Positions 31,082 to 39,780 of a stretch of DNA of 64,000 bases are shown here, piece after piece. This DNA is from Dokdonella_A sp044227025 (GTDB lineage Bacteria; Pseudomonadota; Gammaproteobacteria; Xanthomonadales; Rhodanobacteraceae). The translations under genes were made by a program, and so were the position numbers. The notes under the pieces were generated by a model. It ran no database searches. It was given only the letters and a program-made list of their open reading frames with translations, and was not told the DNA's origin. Location: positions 186,001-250,000 of the forward strand of contig NZ_JBGAFX010000002.1 in NCBI RefSeq assembly GCF_044227025.1, written 5' to 3'. Within the stretch, counting starts at the first letter, position 1. The number at the start of each line of letters is the position of its first letter.

Positions 31082-32143
31082 ATGTCGACGCAGACCTCGA
31101 AGGCGAATCGAAAAGCAGTGTTCCTGCTTTTCGCGGGCGCCGTCTGCGTCGCCAACGCCTGGCTCGCGCGACATGCGCCGGGCTGGCTGATGGCGCCGGC
31201 GACCACGCCACCCGAATGGCCGGTGCTGGTCGACCTGCTGCTGGCCTTGCCGCTGGCGTACCTCGTCGTGTTTCGCCGCGACGGACGGCGTGCGTGGATC
31301 GGTGCGGCGCTGCTGGCGGTCAGTGGCATCACGCTGGCCGGCTGGATCGTGCCGGCAGACAGCCAGCAATGGCTCGGATCGCTGCGACTGCTGCGTAATT
31401 TCCTCGCGGTGTTGCTCGTGCTCGGCGAGATCGCGCTGGCGGTCGGACTGGTTCGCCTGGTCCTGCACGGCCTGCGCACCGAAAGAGACCCCGAACAGGC
31501 GATTGCCGCCAGCCTGCGTGCGCGCCTCGGCGACTCGCCGGTGGTGCCGCTGCTCGCATTCGAGGTGCGCCTGTGGTTCTACGCGCTGTTCGCGGGACGG
31601 CGTCCATTGTGTTTCGCCGGCGACGAGCATTTCGGCTATGCGCGCAAGGACGGGCATGCGTCGAACCTGCAGGGCTTCATGCTGCTGGTCGCGATCGAGT
31701 TGCCGTTGCTGCACGTCTTGCTGACGCTGTTCGGCAGCGCGCGCGTGGCCTGGATCGTCAGCCTGTTGTCGGCGTGGGGACTGTGCTTCCTGCTGGCCGA
31801 ATACCGCGCGACGTTGCGCCGCCCGATTTCCCTCGATGCGGATGCCCTCTACGTGCGCTACGGTCTGTCGGCGGAACTGCGTGTTCCGCGCGAACGCATC
31901 GCCGTGGCATGCGCGCACGATCGGCCAGTGCGTCGCCGTGCGCCGGGCGTAGTGCGGTACTGCGACGCCGGTGCGCCGAACGTGCGTATCGAGCTCGCGC
32001 CCGCGATCGAAGTGCCGGGATGGCTCGGCGGCTCGCGCCGGATCGGCACGCTCTACCTCGGCGTCGACGAGCCGGCGCGATTGATCGCCGGGCTCGAGCG
32101 GTCGCAGCCCGTCGGGTCGGGCGTCGCCGAGCGTTCAGCTTGA
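31082..32143 (+). CDS. Hypothetical multi-span membrane protein, 353 aa
   Basis: I do not recognise a named family. The N-terminal two thirds hold six or so hydrophobic segments (around residues 12-30, 46-64, 72-92, 108-130, 200-218 and 222-242); the last 110 residues look soluble and beta-rich (ISLDADALYVRYGLSAELRVPRERIAVAC), like a PH-type membrane-anchored domain. It starts 14 bp after ftsK and is likely in the same transcript. Its function is unknown. Confidence 0.7.
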   Translation: MSTQTSKANRKAVFLLFAGAVCVANAWLARHAPGWLMAPATTPPEWPVLVDLLLALPLAYLVVFRRDGRRAWIGAALLAVSGITLAGWIVPADSQQWLGSLRLLRNFLAVLLVLGEIALAVGLVRLVLHGLRTERDPEQAIAASLRARLGDSPVVPLLAFEVRLWFYALFAGRRPLCFAGDEHFGYARKDGHASNLQGFMLLVAIELPLLHVLLTLFGSARVAWIVSLLSAWGLCFLLAEYRATLRRPISLDADALYVRYGLSAELRVPRERIAVACAHDRPVRRRAPGVVRYCDAGAPNVRIELAPAIEVPGWLGGSRRIGTLYLGVDEPARLIAGLERSQPVGSGVAERSA

Positions 32144-32182
32144 TGCAGGCATGGTGCGTCGTCCGCAAGCAAAGGAGTGGCC

Positions 32183-32599
32183 ATGAAGACGATCCGCGAC
32201 GTGATGACCGGCGATGTGAAGCTCGTCGAACCCGGCCAGACCATCCGTGAAGCCGCCCAGTTGATGGCGAGCGCCGACATCGGCAGCCTGCCGGTCCGCG
32301 AGAACGACCGCCTTGTCGGCATGGTGACCGACCGCGACCTCGCTCTGCGCGCGCTTGCGCACGGCCTCGGCCACGACACGCCCGTGCGCGACGTGATGAC
32401 CACCGCGATCAAGTATTGCCATGACCATGAGGATGTCGAGAAGGTCGCGCAGAACATGGCCGAGCTTGGCGTGCGGCGCCTGCCGGTCGTGGACCGCGAA
32501 AAACGCCTGGTCGGCATTGTCGCGCTGAGCAACATCGCGCAATCGGGCGACAGCAAGGCGGCAAATTCCCTGCTCGACGGCGTTGCGCAGCCTCACTGA
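32183..32599 (+). CDS. Tandem CBS-domain protein
   Basis: 138 aa from ATG 32183; AAAGGAG lies five bases upstream, which decides against the in-frame GTG at 32177. It consists of two CBS repeats: MKTIRDVMTGDVKLVEPGQTIREAAQLM...IGSLPV and PVRDVMTTAIKYCHDHEDVEKVAQNM...VRRLPVV. Such pairs form a Bateman module that binds adenosyl ligands and usually senses energy charge or other nucleotides. There is no effector domain, so it must act on a partner. It lies between the membrane protein and lolA on the same strand. Confidence 0.88.
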   Translation: MKTIRDVMTGDVKLVEPGQTIREAAQLMASADIGSLPVRENDRLVGMVTDRDLALRALAHGLGHDTPVRDVMTTAIKYCHDHEDVEKVAQNMAELGVRRLPVVDREKRLVGIVALSNIAQSGDSKAANSLLDGVAQPH

Positions 32600-32719
32600 C
32601 GCACCCGGACTGCGGCGCCGTGCAAATCCCGGCGCCGTGCCGCTCCCGGCTCGCCGACCCACTGGCGATTCCTGGCCGAACATGGACAATGCACGTCCGC
32701 CAACGCCACCTCCGACCCC

Positions 32720-33376
32720 ATGCGCCTGACCGCCGCGTCAATCTTGATCCTCCTGCTTTGCATCCAGCCGGCATTCGGGAACGGCACCGCGCGCGGGCGC
32801 ATGGAGGCGTTCTCCAATTCATTGAAATCCGTTAGCGCGAACTTCAGCCAATCCGTCACCGACGCGAATGGCCATCGCGGTGACGAATCGCGCGGCACGC
32901 TCGCGCTTGAGGCGCCACGCCAGTTCCGCTGGGAGACGACCGCGCCCTACCAGCAGACGATCGTCGCCGACGGTGCGCGCGTGTGGGTCTACGAACCGGA
33001 TCTGGAACAGGTTTCGGTGCGCAGCCAGAGCGCTGCGGAGGCGCATAGTCCGCTGACCGTACTGACCGATCTGTCGCAGCTCGACCACCAGTTCGGCACG
33101 AGCGAGGCAGGCGAACATGACGGCCTCGCCTGGCTGCGCCTCGTCTCGAAGGCGAAGGAACCGGAGTTCGAGTACGCCGAACTGGGGCTCGACCATGCGT
33201 CGTTGCAGCGCATGGTGTTCAAGGACCAGCTTGGCAACACGACCGAGATCCGCTTCGCCGACTGGAAGCGCAATCCGCCGATGCCTATCGGCACGTTCAC
33301 GTTCACCCCGCCAAAGGGCGTCGATGTCGTCGGTGATGTCATGCCGGACGCCGAAGTGTTTCCGGTCAAGGAATGA
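32720..33376 (+). CDS. lolA: Outer-membrane lipoprotein carrier LolA
   Basis: 218 aa with a Sec signal peptide (MRLTAASILILLLCIQPAFG, about 20 residues). LolA receives outer-membrane lipoproteins from LolCDE and hands them to LolB. Family landmarks: KSVSANFSQSV, GTLALEAPRQFRWET, YQQTIVADGARVWVYEPDLEQV and FTFTPPKGVDVV near the end. ftsK-lolA proximity is conserved in gammaproteobacteria. rarA, the usual next gene, is absent here. Confidence 0.95.
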   Translation: MRLTAASILILLLCIQPAFGNGTARGRMEAFSNSLKSVSANFSQSVTDANGHRGDESRGTLALEAPRQFRWETTAPYQQTIVADGARVWVYEPDLEQVSVRSQSAAEAHSPLTVLTDLSQLDHQFGTSEAGEHDGLAWLRLVSKAKEPEFEYAELGLDHASLQRMVFKDQLGNTTEIRFADWKRNPPMPIGTFTFTPPKGVDVVGDVMPDAEVFPVKE

Positions 33377-33482
33377 CCGAGGTGACAGCCGTCACCCGCG
33401 ATCGCTGACGCCTGCGGCTGCCATCGAGGTCGACGGGCCGCGATGATGCTCCCGCACCGCCGAAGGTGCCAAGGAGATCGCG

Positions 33483-33662
33483 ATGAACGTCCCGCTTCCG
33501 AATCTTTCCGCCGGCCAGCGCGAAACGCTGGAGAAGTACCTGCCGCTGCTGCTGATCGTCGCGGTCGGCTGGCTCGCCGCACGCGGCTTGCGCAAGTCGT
33601 TCTGGAGCCTGTTCGGGATGTTCTGGGCGCTGCGTGCGAGCGGCCTGCTGCACTGGCTGTAA
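33483..33662 (+). CDS. Small membrane protein, 59 aa
   Basis: A short gene with a strong ribosome site (AAGGAG eight bases before ATG 33483). The product begins MNVPLPNLSAGQRETLEKY, followed by a hydrophobic helix (LPLLLIVAVGWLAA) and an aromatic-rich C-terminal half (SFWSLFGMFWALR), so it is probably an inner-membrane peptide with one or two spans. I recognise no family. It lies between lolA and the NTF2-like gene, same strand. The start signal and composition argue for a real gene. Confidence 0.55.
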   Translation: MNVPLPNLSAGQRETLEKYLPLLLIVAVGWLAARGLRKSFWSLFGMFWALRASGLLHWL

Positions 33663-33734
33663 CGCGGCATTCGACATCGTTCTCGTTTGCGCGTGCGGCG
33701 GTTAGGATGACGCTCCGGACCTCGGAAGCCCACC

Positions 33735-34151
33735 ATGACCGACCGCGACACCCATGCGCTGATCGAACGCTATTACGCCGCCTTCAACCGCGGCGACTGG
33801 AGCGCGATGCTCGACTGCCTTAGCGACGATGTCGTGCACGATCTCAACCAGGGCGCGCGCGAACATGGACGCGAGACATTCCGCGCGTTCCTCGCGCGGA
33901 TGGATCGCTGCTATGCCGAGCAGTTGCGTGACATCGTGGTGCTGTCCGGTGCAGGAGGCGCGCGCGCAGGGGCGGAGTACGTCGTGCACGGTCGCTACAA
34001 GGCGACGGACGAAGGCTTGCCGGCGGCGTCCGGACAGGTCTATGTACTGCCCGGCGGGGCATTCTTCGATATCCGCGACGGGCGCATCGCGCGCGTGACG
34101 AACTACTACAACCTGCAGGACTGGCTGCGTCAGGTTGGCGTGGCGGTCTGA
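33735..34151 (+). CDS. SnoaL/NTF2-like protein (ketosteroid isomerase-related)
   Basis: 138 aa, a single cone-shaped SnoaL-like fold: THALIERYYAAFNRGDWSAMLDCLSDDVVHDLNQG at the N terminus and GGAFFDIRDGRIARVTNYYNLQDWLRQVG at the C terminus. Members of this superfamily bind small hydrophobic ligands, and some isomerise them; the substrate is not evident. The TGA stop is one base from the start of the downstream flavoprotein, so the two are translated from one message. Confidence 0.85.
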   Translation: MTDRDTHALIERYYAAFNRGDWSAMLDCLSDDVVHDLNQGAREHGRETFRAFLARMDRCYAEQLRDIVVLSGAGGARAGAEYVVHGRYKATDEGLPAASGQVYVLPGGAFFDIRDGRIARVTNYYNLQDWLRQVGVAV

Positions 34152-34152
34152 T

Positions 34153-35412
34153 ATGGCGACCGGCACGGCGACACGGGTCGCGGTGATTGGCGGTGGCCCG
34201 GCCGGATTGATGGCAGCCGAGACAGCGCGTGCGTACGGCGCGCAGGTGGATGTCCACGATCGCATGGGCTCGGTCGGTCGCAAGTTCCTCGTCGCAGGCA
34301 AGGGCGGCCTCAACCTGACCCATTCCGATCCTTTCGAAACCTTCGTCGCGCGCTACGGCGATCGGCGCGACGAAATCACTGCGTGGTTGCGCGGTTTCGA
34401 CGCGGATGCGTTGCGCGAATGGGCGCGCGGTCTCGGTGTCCAGACGTTCGTCGGCAGTTCCGGCCGGGTCTTTCCGCTGGACCTGAAGGCAGCGCCGCTG
34501 TTGCGCGCATGGGTGCGTCGCCTGCGTGCGAGTGGCGTGCGCTTCCACATGAACCACAACTGGCAAGGCTGGGACGGCGCGCAGGCGCTGCGGTTCGAAA
34601 CCGAGGGCGGCAGCGTGCGCGTCGAAGCCGATGCGACCGTCCTTGCGCTCGGTGGCGCCAGCTGGCCGGTGCTCGGCTCCAACGGCGCCTGGATCGAAGC
34701 GCTCGCGCAGCGCGGGGTGGGCGTCGCACCCCTGCAACCGTCGAACTGCGGCTTCGAGGTGGAATGGAGTGCACATTTCGCGGCGAAACACGCAGGTCAT
34801 GCGCTGAAGCCGGTCGTGATCGAGTGCGGCGATGGCCGCGGAGGAACGCAGCGTCGCCAAGGTGAATTCATCGCCAGCGCCTACGGCATCGAAGGCAGCC
34901 TCGTGTACGCGTGCAGCGCCGCATTGCGCGACGAGATCGCCCGCTCCGGCCGCGCCGTGATCCGCCTCGACCTCGTTCCTGGGCGCGATCAGGCGCGTCT
35001 CGCCAGCGAGCTTGCACGACCGCGCGGAACGCGCTCGGTCAGCGAGCACCTGCGGCGCGTCGCGGGCATCGACGGCGTCAAGGCGGGCCTGTTGTACGAG
35101 GTCCTGCCGAAAGAGGCGTTGTCCGACCCGGGGCGGGTCGCGGCGACGCTGAAGGCCTTGCCGCTGACCTTGCTGCGCGCACGGCCGATCGAGGAAGCGA
35201 TCAGCTCGGCGGGCGGCGTGCGCTTCGACGCGCTCGACGACCAGCTCATGTTGCGCGCCGTGCCCGGCGTGTTCTGTGCTGGCGAAATGATCGACTGGGA
35301 AGCGCCGACCGGCGGTTATCTCTTGACCGCCTGCTTCGCCAGCGGACGCCTCGCCGGCAGTGCCGCCGCCGACTGGCGAGGCCACGCGCTTGCCGCTACC
35401 GTGGGCGCATGA
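34153..35412 (+). CDS. NAD(P)/FAD-dependent flavoprotein, HI0933/TIGR03862-like
   Basis: 419 aa from ATG 34153. An N-terminal Rossmann fold binds FAD (VAVIGGGPAGLMAAETAR) and is followed by the family signature KFLVAGKGGLNLTHSDP. The C-terminal part reads EEAISSAGGVRFDAL, VFCAGEMIDWEAPTGGYLLTACFASG. These proteins belong to the BaiN/HI0933-like oxidoreductases; most have no assigned substrate. It lies in a tight run of four genes: NTF2-like (1-nt gap), this gene, GNAT (4-bp overlap) and nitrilase (4-bp overlap). Confidence 0.88.
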   Translation: MATGTATRVAVIGGGPAGLMAAETARAYGAQVDVHDRMGSVGRKFLVAGKGGLNLTHSDPFETFVARYGDRRDEITAWLRGFDADALREWARGLGVQTFVGSSGRVFPLDLKAAPLLRAWVRRLRASGVRFHMNHNWQGWDGAQALRFETEGGSVRVEADATVLALGGASWPVLGSNGAWIEALAQRGVGVAPLQPSNCGFEVEWSAHFAAKHAGHALKPVVIECGDGRGGTQRRQGEFIASAYGIEGSLVYACSAALRDEIARSGRAVIRLDLVPGRDQARLASELARPRGTRSVSEHLRRVAGIDGVKAGLLYEVLPKEALSDPGRVAATLKALPLTLLRARPIEEAISSAGGVRFDALDDQLMLRAVPGVFCAGEMIDWEAPTGGYLLTACFASGRLAGSAAADWRGHALAATVGA

Positions 35413-36005
35413 CGGCCATCGAGACCTTCATCGGTGCGGAAGTGGAGCCGTGGCTGCCAGCGCTCGCGGCCTTGCGCATCGCGGTGTTCCGCGAGTGGCC
35501 GTACCTGTACGACGGCGACGTCGACTACGAGACCAAGTATCTCGCGACCTATGCGGCGTCCGACGCAAGCCTGTTCGTGCTCGCGCTCGATGGCGACAAG
35601 GTGGTGGGCGCTTCGACCGGCATTCCGCTGGAGCACGAGACGTCGGCGTTCAAGCAGGCGTTCTTCGCCCGTTCGATCCCGTATGCGGAGGTGTTCTATT
35701 TCGGCGAGTCGGTGCTGCTGGCCGCGTACCGCAACCGCGGCATCGGCCACCGGTTCTTCGACGAGCGCGAGGCGCATGCGCGGCGCAACGGCTCCTTTGC
35801 GATGACCGCGTTCTGCACGGTCGAGCGCGACGAGGATGACCCGCGGCGCCCGCCCGACTATCGCGGCAACGAGTTGTTCTGGACCAAGCGCGGCTACCAG
35901 CGCCAGCCTGACATGTTCTGCCGCATCGACTGGCGCGAGACGGGCGCGACGGAAGCGACGTCTCACCGTTTGCGCTACTGGCTGCGGCCGCTGGAGCGCG
36001 CATGA
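35409..36005 (+). CDS. GNAT-family N-acetyltransferase
   Basis: 198 aa from ATG 35409 in an ATGA overlap with the flavoprotein stop. The GNAT acetyl-CoA loop is seen at ESVLLAAYRNRGIGHRFFDERE, preceded by the beta-4 strand; the C-terminal NELFWTKRGYQRQPDMFCRIDWRE fits strands 6-7. The substrate is unknown. It overlaps the downstream nitrilase gene by 4 bp; GNAT and nitrilase domains occur fused in single proteins in some bacteria, which makes a joint function plausible. Confidence 0.87.
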   Translation: MTAIETFIGAEVEPWLPALAALRIAVFREWPYLYDGDVDYETKYLATYAASDASLFVLALDGDKVVGASTGIPLEHETSAFKQAFFARSIPYAEVFYFGESVLLAAYRNRGIGHRFFDEREAHARRNGSFAMTAFCTVERDEDDPRRPPDYRGNELFWTKRGYQRQPDMFCRIDWRETGATEATSHRLRYWLRPLERA

Positions 36006-36889
36006 TGCTGCGCGTCGCCGCGGCGCAGTATGCGATCGGCGCACCGGTGGATTTCGCCGCGTTCGCCGATCGCGTCGCCGAACGCGTCGCTGCGGCGGTG
36101 CAAGCCGGTGCCCGCTGCGTGGTGCTGCCGGAATACCTCGCGCTGGAGGCCGCCGCGATCCAGGCGGCGCCGATCCGCGCGGACTTCGTGCGCTCGCTGC
36201 ACGCGTTGCAGGCGATTCGCGACGACTACCCCGCGCTCGCGCGCGAGCTGGCGATGCGCCATTCCATCCATCTCGTTGCGGGCACGTTCCTCGCCGAAGT
36301 CGGCTCGGGTCGCTTCCGCAATCGCGCGTGGCTCGCGACGCCGGGCGGGGCACTTGCGTTCCAGGACAAGCTCACGCTGACCGGCTTCGAGCGCGCGAGC
36401 GGCGTGATCGAGCCGGGCGATGCAATCAAGGTGTTCGAGACCGACTTCGGGCGCATCGCGATCGACATCTGCTACGACATCGAGTTTCCGCTCCACGCAC
36501 GCGCGCAGGCCGAAGCGGGCGCGCGCCTGCTGCTTGTGCCGAGCTGCACCGACACGATCGCCGGCGCGAACCGCGTGCGCATCGGCTGTCAGGCGCGCGC
36601 ACTCGAAAACCAGCTCTACGTCGCCTGCGCGGTAACCGCCGGCGACGCGGCATGGAGCCCTGCGCTCGACACCAATACCGGCAGTGCGGCGATCTTCACC
36701 CCGGTTGATCGCGGCTTTCCATCCGACGGCATTGCCGCGCAAGCGTCGCCCGACGCAGACTGGGCGATCGCCGATGTCGATCTCGATGCGCTCGAACACG
36801 GACGTCGCGACGGCCAGGTCTCGAATTTCGCCGATTGGCCACGACAGCGGCGCAGTGCGCTCGCGCACGCCCGCGTCGAACGGCTCTGA
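36002..36889 (+). CDS. Carbon-nitrogen hydrolase (nitrilase superfamily)
   Basis: 295 aa. The catalytic Glu-Lys-Cys triad is present: Glu in CVVLPEYLALE, Lys in FQDKLTLTGFE and Cys in IDICYDIEFP. The family hydrolyses amides, nitriles or carbamoyl groups. Substrate cannot be read from sequence; residues after the Cys (VPSCTDTIAGANRVRIGCQARALENQ) resemble amidase-type branches. It starts in a 4-bp overlap with the GNAT gene and converges on the PAP2 gene with a 3-bp gap. Confidence 0.9.
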   Translation: MMLRVAAAQYAIGAPVDFAAFADRVAERVAAAVQAGARCVVLPEYLALEAAAIQAAPIRADFVRSLHALQAIRDDYPALARELAMRHSIHLVAGTFLAEVGSGRFRNRAWLATPGGALAFQDKLTLTGFERASGVIEPGDAIKVFETDFGRIAIDICYDIEFPLHARAQAEAGARLLLVPSCTDTIAGANRVRIGCQARALENQLYVACAVTAGDAAWSPALDTNTGSAAIFTPVDRGFPSDGIAAQASPDADWAIADVDLDALEHGRRDGQVSNFADWPRQRRSALAHARVERL

Positions 36890-36892
36890 GCT

Positions 36893-37435
36893 TCAGTATC
36901 CGCCGTTCGGCAGCAACAGGAACGAACCGCCCGCGAGTACGCCGCCGATCAGCGTTGCGGCAAGCACGTCGCTCGGGTAGTGCATGCCGAGCACGACGCG
37001 CGACATCGCGACGAGCAGGGTGAACGGGACCAGCAAGGGCGCGAGCCACGGGAACCAGGCGAGCGCGATCAGGCTGAAACTGACGGCGTGCAGCGTGTGT
37101 CCCGACGGAAAGCTGAATTCGTCGAGCGGGGCGATGTAGGGAGTGATTTCCGCGTGCGCGCGAAACGGTCGTGGTCGCTTGGTCCAGTGCTTGAGCGAGC
37201 GGTAGAGCACGGACGCGACGAGGCCGACGACGGACATTTGCAGGGCCGCCTGCAGGCCGCGGTGGCCGCCGAGCACGGCCAGCAGCAGTATCAGCGCGTA
37301 CCAGAAAACCCCGTCGCCGAGGCGGCTGACCAGGCGGAACAGTCGCATCCATGCGCGCCGCGCGCCCCAGCGGTTCATCGCCAGGCACAGGCGGCGTTCG
37401 CCGCTGCCGATCTCCAGTCGTTGCCAAGTGGTCAT
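36893..37435 (-). CDS. PAP2-family membrane phosphatase
   Basis: 180 aa with about five hydrophobic segments. The three acid-phosphatase signatures are complete: KHWTKRPRP (KxxxxxxRP), FPSGH and SRVVLGMHYPSD (SRxxxxxHxxxD). Members dephosphorylate undecaprenyl pyrophosphate, phosphatidic acid or similar lipids on the periplasmic side. The ATG at 37435 overlaps the stop of the upstream glycosyltransferase by 4 bp, suggesting a joint role in lipid-linked glycan or glycolipid metabolism (inference). Confidence 0.9.
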   Translation of the reverse strand: MTTWQRLEIGSGERRLCLAMNRWGARRAWMRLFRLVSRLGDGVFWYALILLLAVLGGHRGLQAALQMSVVGLVASVLYRSLKHWTKRPRPFRAHAEITPYIAPLDEFSFPSGHTLHAVSFSLIALAWFPWLAPLLVPFTLLVAMSRVVLGMHYPSDVLAATLIGGVLAGGSFLLLPNGGY

Positions 37436-38574
37436 GCCGCCGTCCTCCTGCCGAGGGAGCCGAGCAGGTCGGCGAAATGTTCGGCGACGCTGGCCGGACT
37501 CAGCGCGGACACGCTGGCGCGCGCGGCATCGGACACGTGTGCGGGGCGGGGATTTGCGATGCGGTCGGCCATGCCAAGCGCGGCTTCGACGAACCGGTCG
37601 TCGTTGCCGAGCTCGATGCGTGCACCGGCGCGTTCGCTGCGGATGTGTTCGCGCGCGGCACCGTAGTCGAACGCGACCACCGGCACGCCGCTGGCGAGTG
37701 CTTCGAGGGTGACGTTGCCGAACGTCTCGCTGCGACTCGGGAACAGGAACAGGTCGCCGCTGGCGTAGTGGCGCGCGAGATCCTCGCCTCGCAGCATGCC
37801 GGCGAACAGGATCTGCGGGTGCTGCGCCGCGAGCGTCGCGCGTGCCGGGCCATCGCCGACGATCACGAAGCGCGCACGCGGATGGCGCGCCTGGATTGCC
37901 TCGAACGCGCGCACCGCGAGACCGAGGTTCTTCTCGGCGGCGAGGCGACCGACGTGGACGATCGCGAGGTCGTTCGCGTCGAGTCCCCAGCGCGCGCGCA
38001 ACTGCGCATCGCGATGGCGCGGATGGAACAGCGTCGTGTCGACCGCGCGGCTGAGCAGGCGCACGTTGCGGAATCCGTTCGAACCGAGGAACTCGACCAG
38101 TTCCGCGGTCGGCACGAGGGTCGCCGCCGCGCGGTTGTGGAAGCGGCGCAGGTAGGCGAACACGAGCGGCGTCAACAGGCCGAGTCCGTAGTGGTTGGCG
38201 AAATCGTCGAAGCGCGTGTGGAAGCCGGTGCAGGCGGGGATGCCGAGCCGACGAGCGGCGCCGAGCGCAGAGAATCCGAGCGGTCCCTCGGTCGCGATGT
38301 ACAGCGCGTCCGGTCGACGCCCCGACCAGTGCCGGTGCAGGTGACGCTGCGCCGGCAGGCCGAAGCGCAGGCCCGGATAGCGTGGCAACGCGGCGCCCGG
38401 CAGCAGCACCTGCTCGAACTCGTCTGCTGGAGCATGCGGCTCGGATTCCTGGCGCGGGCGCACCAGCTCGACTGCATGGCCGAGCGTGGTGAGGCCGCGC
38501 GCCAGCGATTGCACGGTCAGCGCGACCCCGTTGATCTCCGGTGGCCAGGTCTCGGTGATGATCGCAACGCGCAT
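37432..38574 (-). CDS. Glycosyltransferase, GT4 family
   Basis: 380 aa from ATG 38574. It has a GT-B fold: N-terminal MRVAIITETWPPEINGVALTVQSLARGL, acceptor-side GFHTRFDDFANHYGL, and C-terminal donor domain with VHVGRLAAEKNLGLAVRAFE, FVIVGDGP, and LFLFPSRSETFGNVTLEALASGVPVVAF, where the E(x7)E pattern is visible. It is closest in pattern to mannosyltransferase-type enzymes that act on lipid acceptors. The frame is open further upstream (to 39120) across pstC, but only the part from 38574 has family similarity. It is translationally coupled to the PAP2 gene. Confidence 0.9.
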   Translation of the reverse strand: MRVAIITETWPPEINGVALTVQSLARGLTTLGHAVELVRPRQESEPHAPADEFEQVLLPGAALPRYPGLRFGLPAQRHLHRHWSGRRPDALYIATEGPLGFSALGAARRLGIPACTGFHTRFDDFANHYGLGLLTPLVFAYLRRFHNRAAATLVPTAELVEFLGSNGFRNVRLLSRAVDTTLFHPRHRDAQLRARWGLDANDLAIVHVGRLAAEKNLGLAVRAFEAIQARHPRARFVIVGDGPARATLAAQHPQILFAGMLRGEDLARHYASGDLFLFPSRSETFGNVTLEALASGVPVVAFDYGAAREHIRSERAGARIELGNDDRFVEAALGMADRIANPRPAHVSDAARASVSALSPASVAEHFADLLGSLGRRTAA

Positions 38575-38666
38575 GCGCAGGTCCGTCTCGGGTATGACCA
38601 AGACTTGCGCGCAGGCTTGACCCGCGTATTGCATCGCGATGGCAGATCCATGACAGTGCCCGATGT

Positions 38667-38684
38667 GTGTAACAACCCTGTCAC
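38667..38684 (+). promoter_or_regulatory. Candidate Pho box upstream of pstC
   Basis: GTGTAAC-AACC-CTGTCAC: two 7-mers with an 11-nt period, the arrangement of a PhoB box (consensus CTGTCAT-N4-CTGTCAT). The second half matches 6/7, the first 4/7. It lies 22 bp before the pstC start, which fits phosphate control of the pst genes. Confidence 0.6.
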
Positions 38685-38706
38685 ATCGAGCGCCTAGCGT
38701 GCACGA

Positions 38707-39780
38707 ATGCCCGTTAATCCAGTGACTTGCGACTCGATCCCGAGTTTCGACCTCATGCGTCGCCGGCGTCGTCATGCGCGCGCGGCGAACCTGTTCGTCG
38801 GTGCCGGCACGGCGCTCGTCCTGCTCGGCCTGCTTGCGATCCCGTCCTACCTGCTGGTCGCGCTGGCGTCCTCGCAAGCGGCGGCGCCGATCGAATGGGA
38901 ACGGCTCGGAGTATTGTTCGCGGGCAGCCTGCGCGCGACGATCTGTGCGGTGGCAGTGGCCGTGCCGCTCGGCATCGCGACCGCGATGTTCAGCGCGCAC
39001 TTCTGTGCGCCGCGCCTGCGTGCGTGGCTCAAGCCGGCGCTGGAAGTCCTCGATGCGATTCCGACGGTCGTGCTCGGTCTGATCGCTGCGGTGTCGTTCG
39101 CGCCGTGGCTGAAGGGGCACGTCGCATCGGTGCTCGCGCTGGTCGTAATCATTCCCTGCGTGCTGCTCGCCGGTGGCTTCGCGTTCGGGGCTTCATCGCG
39201 CCGTGAGGGCTGGTTGCCGCTGTGGTTGCTGCCGCTGCTGGTCGCGACGGCTGCCCTGGTGTTCGGACTCGCATCGCGGCACGCGGCTCCGATGCTGCCA
39301 CCCTCCAGCCCGTGGAATGCGTTGCTGGTCGGCCTCGCGCTCGGTGTCGCGGCGTTGCCGCTGGTGTTCTCGGTGGCGGAGGACGCCTTGTTCCTGGTGC
39401 CGCGCGCGCATGCTCAGGCAGCGTTCGCGCTTGGCGCGACACGTTGGCAGGCGCTGACGACCATTGTGTTGCCGGCCACGGGATCGGGTCTGTTTGCAGC
39501 CGCCTTGCTCGGTTTCATGCGTTGCTTCGGCGAGACGATGATCGTGCTCATGGCGAGCGGCAACACCGCGATCGCCGGCATCGATCCGCTCGGCGGATTG
39601 CGTTCGCTCGGCGCCGACATCGCGCTCGGCATGCCGGATGCAGCGCCGGCCAGCGCGGCGTGGCGCGACCTGCTGATTGCCGCGCTGCTGTTGCTGGCCA
39701 TGAACGTGCTGTTCGGCGTCACCGCACAGCTCGCGCGCGAGCGCCTGCGCCGGCGCCTGCCGGCGGAGCGGGCGACATGA
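38707..39780 (+). CDS. pstC: Phosphate ABC transporter permease PstC
   Basis: 357 aa. Inner-membrane permease of the high-affinity phosphate transporter: six or more spans, with the EAA-type loop in the C-terminal half (AAFALGATRWQALTTIVLPATGSGLFAAALLGFMRCFGETM). The ATG at 38707 is only 22 bp after the Pho box, so a start at ATG 38755 (MRRRRRHARAAN just before the first span) is a realistic alternative. It overlaps pstA by 4 bp. The binding protein PstS is not encoded in this window. Confidence 0.93.
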   Translation: MPVNPVTCDSIPSFDLMRRRRRHARAANLFVGAGTALVLLGLLAIPSYLLVALASSQAAAPIEWERLGVLFAGSLRATICAVAVAVPLGIATAMFSAHFCAPRLRAWLKPALEVLDAIPTVVLGLIAAVSFAPWLKGHVASVLALVVIIPCVLLAGGFAFGASSRREGWLPLWLLPLLVATAALVFGLASRHAAPMLPPSSPWNALLVGLALGVAALPLVFSVAEDALFLVPRAHAQAAFALGATRWQALTTIVLPATGSGLFAAALLGFMRCFGETMIVLMASGNTAIAGIDPLGGLRSLGADIALGMPDAAPASAAWRDLLIAALLLLAMNVLFGVTAQLARERLRRRLPAERAT

